Source: Clostridiales bacterium
GTDB lineage: Bacteria > Bacillota > Clostridia > Oscillospirales > Ruminococcaceae
Assembly (NCBI GenBank): GCA_012800685.1
Contig: JAAZIT010000118.1
Location: 1 to 10,031, forward strand
Direction: 5' to 3'
Length of the DNA: 10,031 nucleotides
Shown here: positions 6,148 to 10,031 of the stretch, in pieces
Position numbering within the stretch: the stretch's first letter is position 1
How the letters are laid out: each line of letters begins with the position of its first letter
Program-made: the position numbers and the translations under genes
The notes under the pieces: generated by a model
Database searches by the model: none
The model's input: the letters and a program-made list of their open reading frames with translations, nothing else
Told to the model about the DNA's origin: nothing

Positions 6148-7449
6148 CTATTCTAATCCTAGTGCTGAAACTAGTTCAGCCATAAGATAGGTATTAAAAT
6201 TTTCCACAAAGCTATCGTCGAGCTTTATTTCAATCTGTTCACCAGATTTCATGTTTTTAAGTTTTGCTATCCCTGTTTCAATTTCGTTATCCCCAAGAAC
6301 GATAACAAATTTAGCTCCGATTTTGTCGGCAAATTTCATCTGAGGCTTTAGCCCTCTTCCAACAATATCATATTCAGCCCTTGTTCCGTCCTTTCTAAGA
6401 AGAGACGCTAGCATAGTTGCTTTCTTTTGAGCGTTTTCGCCCATTGACGCAATATACACATCACAACTTTCCTCCGGAAGAAACTCACAGCCCTGCTTTT
6501 CCATAGTTAAAATAAGTCTCTCAAGTCCCATTCCAAAGCCTAAGGCAGGGGTTTTTGGTCCTCCTAGAGTTTCAATAAGACCATCATATCTTCCACCACC
6601 GCAAACAGTTCCCTGTGAGCCAATGTCCGTTGTTATAAACTCAAAAACAGTTCTTGTATAATAATCTAGCCCTCTAACAATTTTAGCATTAATACTATAA
6701 TCAATGTTCATCATCTTTAGATTTTCTTGAAGCTTTTCAAAGTGATTATTACAATCCTCACACAAAAAGTCAAGAATAACCGGAGCATTTTCTGAAATTT
6801 TCGAGCATACCTCACTTTTACAATCCAAAATCCTCATTGGATTTCTATCAAGTCTATCAAGGCATGTCTCACAAAGCTCGGACTTTCTTTCTTCAAAATA
6901 TTCCTTAAGTGCCTTATGGTATTCAGCTCTACACTCCGGACAGCCAATCGAGTTAATATTAAGCTGAATATTTTCAAGCCCAACTCTATCAATTACGCTT
7001 TTTGCAAGTGCAATTACATCCGCATCAGCACTAGGAGAAGCTGTTCCAACCATTTCACAGCCAAACTGGTGAAACTCTCTTAGTCGCCCTGCTTGAGGTT
7101 TTTCGTGTCTAAAGCAGGAAGCAATATAATAAACTCTTTGTGGAAAACCCTGATTTAATATTCCATTTTCAAGAATGGCACGAATTGTTCCGGCTGTTCC
7201 CTCCGGTCTTAGTGTAAAGGTTGAATCTCCTGTTGCAGAAACTGTATACATTTCTTTTTGAACAACGTCTGTAGTATCACCTACTGAACGGACAAAAAGT
7301 CCTGTTTCCTCAAATGTTGGAACTCTAATTTCTTTATAACCGAATTGTTTTGCAGTTTCGGAAACCACCTTTTCAACGCCCTGCCATTTATAGCTTTCTG
7401 TTGGTACAACGTCTTGAGTTCCCTTTGGTCTTTGTATATAATTAGCCAA
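6148..7449 (-). CDS. hisS: Histidyl-tRNA synthetase (HisRS)
   Basis: HisRS charges tRNA(His). The 433 residues are slightly longer than the common 420. The N-terminus has the family's RPKGTQD (7-13). Next come TLRPEGTAG (79-87), the motif 2 arginine in FRHEKPQAGRLREFHQFGCE (Arg114, Glu132), RGLDYYTRT (259-267) of the histidine-specific site, CGGGRYDGL (283-291) and motif 3 GFGMGLERL (304-312). A C-terminal anticodon domain starts near 330. The insertion between motifs 2 and 3 carries cysteine pairs (170/173, 193/196, 230/233, plus 210 and 215), suggesting bound zinc. The start codon is TTG 7449, with AAAGGA at 7459-7464. No in-frame ATG lies upstream before a different sequence context, and residues 1-13 align with the conserved start. 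It heads an operon with the next two minus-strand genes. Confidence 0.96.
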   Translation of the reverse strand: MANYIQRPKGTQDVVPTESYKWQGVEKVVSETAKQFGYKEIRVPTFEETGLFVRSVGDTTDVVQKEMYTVSATGDSTFTLRPEGTAGTIRAILENGILNQGFPQRVYYIASCFRHEKPQAGRLREFHQFGCEMVGTASPSADADVIALAKSVIDRVGLENIQLNINSIGCPECRAEYHKALKEYFEERKSELCETCLDRLDRNPMRILDCKSEVCSKISENAPVILDFLCEDCNNHFEKLQENLKMMNIDYSINAKIVRGLDYYTRTVFEFITTDIGSQGTVCGGGRYDGLIETLGGPKTPALGFGMGLERLILTMEKQGCEFLPEESCDVYIASMGENAQKKATMLASLLRKDGTRAEYDIVGRGLKPQMKFADKIGAKFVIVLGDNEIETGIAKLKNMKSGEQIEIKLDDSFVENFNTYLMAELVSALGLE

Positions 7450-7458
7450 TTTATTCTG

Positions 7459-7464
7459 TCCTTT
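7459..7464 (-). promoter_or_regulatory. Shine-Dalgarno site of hisS
   Basis: On the minus strand AAAGGA ends nine bases before TTG 7449-7447 and supports that non-ATG start. Confidence 0.75.
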
Positions 7465-7566
7465 CGGGTTTTTATTTGAGCCATAAAGCCGACTATTTCA
7501 ATACCTTACAGCTTTAAATTCCTTACAAATATATTATTAAATAATTTTTATTCATTTTAAGGGTCT

Positions 7567-7609
7567 TATGTTATTAATTTAGAACAAAGCTTTTTGAACA
7601 AATAACATA
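7567..7609 (-). repeat. Inverted repeat in the hisS leader region
   Basis: TATGTTATT (7567-7575) and AATAACATA (7601-7609) form a perfect 9-bp dyad around a 25-base centre that itself contains AAAGCTTT. It is all A/T except for one pair and has no U-run, so it is not a typical terminator. It could be a protein-binding site or a leader hairpin, or chance in AT-rich DNA. Confidence 0.35.
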
Positions 7610-7651
7610 TAGCATATAGTTTTATATCACAAAAGCCTAACCCACCTAATT

Positions 7652-7679
7652 ATAATAATACCATTTTATTTTACTACAA
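7652..7679 (-). promoter_or_regulatory. Weak candidate promoter of hisS
   Basis: On the minus strand TTGTAG (7674-7679) and TATTAT (7652-7657) are 16 bp apart. A perfect TATAAT at 7649-7654 overlaps but sits 19 bp from the same -35. The leader would be about 195 bases. Many such matches arise by chance here, so this is tentative. Confidence 0.35.
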
Positions 7680-7801
7680 AATTGGTTTTAGGTCAAGTAG
7701 TTATTACCATTCTTATCTAAAAAACAAGCATTGACGTCTTTTATACCCAAAGATTTAACTATTATCTCTATTTAGTCCAATTTGAGGAGCAAAACAAAGC
7801 T

Positions 7802-7834
7802 ATTGTAAACTTAATAAAAATAATAGTTGACAAT
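7802..7834 (+). promoter_or_regulatory. BirA-type biotin operator upstream of bioY
   Basis: ATTGTAAAC (7802-7810), a 15-bp spacer and GTTGACAAT (7826-7834) form an inverted repeat with 8 of 9 symmetric positions. Half-sites like TTGTWAAC and GTTNACAA separated by 14-16 bp are the established operator of the biotin repressor/ligase BirA. The right half-site contains the -35 box of the promoter at 7827-7855. BirA carrying biotinyl-AMP would therefore block RNA polymerase when biotin is plentiful. The downstream gene is bioY, a known BirA target in Bacillota. The birA gene itself is not in the window. Confidence 0.8.
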
Positions 7835-7855
7835 GGGTTTGGTTTGTGATAATAT
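7827..7855 (+). promoter_or_regulatory. Promoter of bioY
   Basis: A consensus -35 TTGACA (7827-7832) is followed by a 17-bp spacer and TAATAT (7850-7855), with an extended TG-n element at 7847-7849. Transcription would begin near 7862. This lies about 300 bases before the bioY start. The overlap with the BirA-type operator supports it as the true promoter despite the distance. Confidence 0.75.
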
Positions 7856-8145
7856 ATTAATTGTTGAGTATTAACTATGGCTAATATTATTAATTATTGA
7901 TTGTCGACTTAGTTATTTTTATTGACTACTATAAATTTTTAGTTGTAAAACATTTGCTATTATCTGTCGAGTAGACGAGTATTAAAAACTCGCTGTTGAC
8001 AATTAGCTATCAAGTATTGACGATTGTCTATTTACTACGTTAGCTATTAGCGTTAAGCTTTAAATATAAACTATTGTTTATTAAGTAGTAACTAACTATT
8101 AAACATTTTAAACCATTAGCTAACTATTATTATACACTATACTAT
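7856..8145. repeat. Degenerate AT-rich repeat tract in the bioY leader
   Basis: No gene is visible in this leader. Short words recur in mutated form: CTAACTATTA at 8092-8101 and 8120-8129 (28 bp apart), TTAGCTAT at 8003-8010 and 8040-8047, TTAGCTA at 8116-8122, and GATTGTC at 7899-7905 and 8022-8028. GTTGACAAT at 7995-8003 repeats the operator half-site at 7826-7834. Writing the last 130 bases in rows of seven shows a loose ACTATTA-like consensus, suggesting an eroded heptamer array. One imperfect hairpin is present, CGAGT (7976-7980) with ACTCG (7988-7992). The period is approximate and the array is not a clean tandem repeat. Confidence 0.55.
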
Positions 8146-8162
8146 TAAAGGGGTTCTTCACT

Positions 8163-8747
8163 ATGTCAACTAATTCTAAAAACCAATCTATTTCACGAAA
8201 GAGCAGTAAAACCTTAGAGCTTGCTTTATGCGGACTTTTCGCCGCTTTAATGGCTATTTGTTCTTGGATACAAATTCCTACAACTGTACCCTTTACCCTA
8301 CAAACATTTGGAGTTTTCGTTGCAATTGGACTTCTAGGCGGAAAGCTTGGAACAATTTCAATAGCGGTTTACATTGCCCTTGGTGCAATTGGAGTTCCTG
8401 TTTTTTCTGGATTTGGTGGCGGAATGGGAGTAATTCTCGGCTCGACCGGAGGTTACATAATAGGATTTATCGGCTCTGCACTTGTTATGTGGCTTATTTT
8501 ACACTTTTTCGGAAAATCCACTTTTGTTCTCGCAATTTCTATGGTCATGGGACTTTTAGTCTGTTATGCCTTTGGAACAGCTTGGTTTATGGTGATTTAT
8601 ACTCGTGATGTTGGCGCAGTGGGCTTAGCTACAGTTTTAGGTTGGTGCGTAACACCGTTTATAATACCAGACCTTATAAAAATAGCCTGTGCCTTATTAA
8701 TAACAAATCGTGTAAAGAAATTTATGCCGGTTTTGGGTAGAAAGTAG
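8163..8747 (+). CDS. bioY: Biotin transporter S component (BioY)
   Basis: BioY is the biotin-binding membrane subunit of an ECF-type vitamin transporter. It normally works with the shared EcfA/EcfA'/EcfT energising module, which is not encoded here. The 194 residues contain about six hydrophobic helices beginning near residue 18. Family motifs seen are PFTLQTFGVF (43-52), the GAIGVPVFSGFGGG block (74-87), GSTGGYIIGF (93-102), YAFGTAWF (135-142) and PDLIK (169-173). The usual proline of GPTGGY is Ser94 here. ATG 8163 has AAAGGGG at 8147-8153, nine bases upstream. The gene stands alone, read from a promoter and BirA-type operator about 300 bp upstream, which points to induction when biotin is scarce. 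No biotin synthesis genes are adjacent, consistent with but not proof of dependence on uptake. Confidence 0.95.
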   Translation: MSTNSKNQSISRKSSKTLELALCGLFAALMAICSWIQIPTTVPFTLQTFGVFVAIGLLGGKLGTISIAVYIALGAIGVPVFSGFGGGMGVILGSTGGYIIGFIGSALVMWLILHFFGKSTFVLAISMVMGLLVCYAFGTAWFMVIYTRDVGAVGLATVLGWCVTPFIIPDLIKIACALLITNRVKKFMPVLGRK

Positions 8748-8806
8748 GAGAGTTCAGCAGAGTTTTTAATGGGGTTGCATATAAAAGAAAAGTTTAACTT
8801 TATAAA

Positions 8807-8853
8807 AAAGAACCTAATTGTGTAAAATTTATGTTTTACTAATTAGGTTCTTT
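8807..8853. terminator. Intrinsic terminator between bioY and the ABC genes
   Basis: AAAGAACCTAATT (8807-8819) pairs perfectly with AATTAGGTTCTTT (8841-8853). An inner TAAAA/TTTTA stem and a TTTATG loop complete a long hairpin. Flanking A residues at 8804-8806 give a U-run on the minus strand; the plus-strand U-run is only the TTT at the end of the stem. It lies 60 bp after bioY and probably serves both convergent units. Confidence 0.85.
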
Positions 8854-8933
8854 AATATTTAGTGATATATGGTACATTATAATATTTGTTATAAAAGATA
8901 TTGGATATAAAAAAATAAAAATCTTATCCAAAA

Positions 8934-8965
8934 ATATAGCTCAATAATTATATAAAATTATTGAG
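8934..8965 (-). terminator. Hairpin overlapping the ABC ATPase stop codon
   Basis: On the minus strand CTCAATAAT (8965-8957) pairs with ATTATTGAG (8948-8940) over 9 bp with an 8-base loop. GCTATATTTTT follows. The stem includes the stop codon at 8960-8958. It could be a first terminator for the ABC operon ahead of the stronger one at 8807-8853. The stem is weak and the U-run is short. Confidence 0.4.
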
Positions 8966-9830
8966 TCCTTAGGCACTCAAAATAGTACATATATACATCT
9001 TCAAGCGTGATGTTATCAGTAGTCGGAGTAAAATCCTCTGGACAAAGCTCACTAACAATTTTAAACTTTAGTCCGTGCCTTGTTTGGATTAGATTGCCTT
9101 GAAAATTCATAGTTAATTTCTCAATTTCTTCTACATCACAATGCTTTTCAAACACTTTTTCGCTTATTGATTCAATTAAATTTACAGGAGTATCTTTCTG
9201 AATAAGATTACCGTTTTTAATCAATATCACTTCATTTGCAATACATTCAATGTCACTCACAGGGTGTGTTGCCAAAAGTATAATTTTATTATCAGCAATA
9301 CCTGTTATTAGGTTTCTTATATTTATTCTTTCCTTTGGGTCAAGTCCTGCTGTTGGTTCATCAAGTATTATAATTTTGGGATTGCCTAGCATTGCCTGTG
9401 CAAGTAAAACTCGTTGCTTCATTCCACCTGAAAATTGAGATATTTTTTTATTTGCAACATGCTTTAAGTTTACCTTTTCAAGGAGATAATCACATTCTTC
9501 TTTTGCTTTCTTGCTAGATATTCCCTTTAGCTTTGACATATACATTAAAAAGGTTTTTGCTGAAAAATTGTCATAAAAGCCTTGCTGCTGTGGCATAAAG
9601 CCTATGATTTTTCTAAACTCTTTCCCAAGCTTTAAGATATCTTTACCGTTATAATTTATTTCCCCTTTAGTTCTTGTTAAATTATCGGTAAGCAAATTCA
9701 TAAGTGTACTTTTACCTGAACCATTAGGTCCTAAAATTCCATAAATTCCTTTGGTTAGAGTTATATTTAAATTGTTTAAAGCCTTAACGCTTCCAAAGTC
9801 TTTATTTAAGTTTTTAATTTCAATTTCCAT
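8958..9830 (-). CDS. ABC transporter ATP-binding protein
   Basis: This 290-residue cytoplasmic ATPase powers an ABC-2/NatA-like exporter. The nucleotide-binding domain has Walker A GPNGSGKST (34-42), a Q-loop with Gln81 in FMPQQQGF, the signature FSGGMKQR (133-140), Walker B IIILDEPTAGLDP (153-165) and the switch His189 in LATHP. All catalytic residues are present. About 80 residues after the core end in a YMYYFE segment and may contact the permease. ATG 9830 follows GAGGAG at 9839-9844, which lies partly inside the upstream gene; the two genes are four bp apart. That upstream gene encodes a membrane protein, as expected for an exporter pair. The substrate cannot be told; antimicrobial peptide, sodium or lipid export are all possible for this family. 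Confidence 0.93.
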   Translation of the reverse strand: MEIEIKNLNKDFGSVKALNNLNITLTKGIYGILGPNGSGKSTLMNLLTDNLTRTKGEINYNGKDILKLGKEFRKIIGFMPQQQGFYDNFSAKTFLMYMSKLKGISSKKAKEECDYLLEKVNLKHVANKKISQFSGGMKQRVLLAQAMLGNPKIIILDEPTAGLDPKERINIRNLITGIADNKIILLATHPVSDIECIANEVILIKNGNLIQKDTPVNLIESISEKVFEKHCDVEEIEKLTMNFQGNLIQTRHGLKFKIVSELCPEDFTPTTDNITLEDVYMYYFECLRTQ

Positions 9831-9834
9831 TTTT

Positions 9835-10031
9835 CTAGCTCCTCTTAAGTTGTTTCCATGACTTTTGAATTATATAATAAATCGTTATACAGGCTATACT
9901 TAATATAAAAGATATAATGATTAATAACCCAAAACTTTTAGTCATAAGCATGTCTAAAACCTTAACTATTGACAATGAATAAAACATATTAAATCCGATT
10001 AAATATAATGCACTAGGTAACAATAAAATTA
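9835..10031 (-). CDS. Membrane protein, C-terminal part (probable ABC permease)
   Basis: Only the last 65 or so codons are in the window; the frame is open to the edge, so the start is outside. The visible part has the end of one hydrophobic segment (PSALYLIGFNMFYSL), a short polar stretch with KVLDMLMTKS, a final membrane helix (FGLLIIISFILSIACITIYYII) and a basic cytoplasmic tail ending in KQLKRS. It ends four bp before the ABC ATPase start, so the two form an operon. This is most simply the membrane subunit of that transporter, but the family cannot be fixed from this fragment. Confidence 0.75.
   Translation of the reverse strand, partial: ILLLPSALYLIGFNMFYSLSIVKVLDMLMTKSFGLLIIISFILSIACITIYYIIQKSWKQLKRS

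Larger units (their letters stand above)
7450..7801. other. hisS-proximal half of the divergent intergenic region
   Basis: This AT-rich stretch contains no convincing gene on either strand. I looked for a T-box leader (the AGGGTGGNACCGCG element on the minus strand) and found none. It holds the hisS ribosome site, one imperfect dyad at 7567-7609 and a weak candidate hisS promoter near 7652-7679. The part beyond about 7690 begins to show the TTAACTATTA-like words that dominate the DNA nearer bioY. Confidence 0.6.

Noticed and set aside
7281..7484. 67-codon minus-strand open frame overlapping the hisS start
   Set aside because: Most of it is a second frame of hisS; the only good ribosome site nearby is correctly spaced for hisS TTG 7449, not for ATG 7484.
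7450..7700. T-box riboswitch upstream of hisS
   Set aside because: No AGGGTGGNACCGCG-like antiterminator element, specifier stem or terminator hairpin was seen on the minus strand.
7995..8003. Second BirA operator using the repeated GTTGACAAT
   Set aside because: No matching TTGTWAAC half-site lies 14-16 bp upstream, so it is only a half-site copy inside the repeat tract.
7856..8145. CRISPR array
   Set aside because: The repeats are only 7-10 bases, degenerate and unevenly spaced, with no unique spacers and no cas genes.
8901..8931. TTGGATA/TATCCAA hairpin as a further terminator
   Set aside because: The stem is 7 bp with a 17-base loop and lies in very AT-rich DNA beside a much stronger terminator; chance is the simplest explanation.

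Overview
The window is ordinary-looking chromosome from an AT-rich, low-GC Gram-positive bacterium, most likely a gut-type member of the Clostridia (Oscillospirales/Eubacteriales). This rests on strong AAAGGA/GAGGA-type ribosome binding sites, some TTG starts, hisS and aspS near each other, a BioY biotin transporter component, zinc-ribbon membrane proteins and U-tailed hairpin terminators. I see no phage genes, insertion sequences, CRISPR array, tRNA or rRNA.

Layout. (1) 1-2292, plus strand: aroE and aroK, translationally coupled, give two steps of the shikimate pathway. After a 131-bp gap comes a gene for a zinc-ribbon, single-pass membrane protein. A strong hairpin terminator at 2305-2338 closes this side. 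(2) 2345-2917, minus strand: a circularly permuted papain/NlpC-like protein with its own promoter. (3) 3197-7449, minus strand: hisS, a small four-cysteine protein and a two-helix membrane protein form a tight operon. aspS follows with its own promoter and a short leader. (4) 7450-8162: a 713-bp divergent intergenic region between hisS and bioY. It holds a well-formed BirA-type biotin operator overlapping a near-consensus promoter, then about 300 bp of degenerate repetitive AT-rich DNA before bioY. (5) 8163-8747, plus strand: bioY. (6) 8807-8965: hairpins between convergent genes. (7) 8958-10031, minus strand: an ABC ATPase gene, preceded by the 3' end of a membrane-protein gene that is probably its permease.

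The genes fall into separate housekeeping units: aromatic amino-acid precursors, two aminoacyl-tRNA synthetases, biotin uptake and an ABC exporter. The best regulatory story is bioY. An inverted repeat (ATTGTAAAC, 15 bp, GTTGACAAT) covers the -35 box of a promoter about 300 bp upstream of the gene, which predicts biotin-responsive repression by BirA and an unusually long leader. The other points worth checking are the altered cofactor loop of AroE, the two uncharacterised genes inserted between hisS and aspS, and the permuted papain-like protein. I did not find a clearly new multi-gene system.
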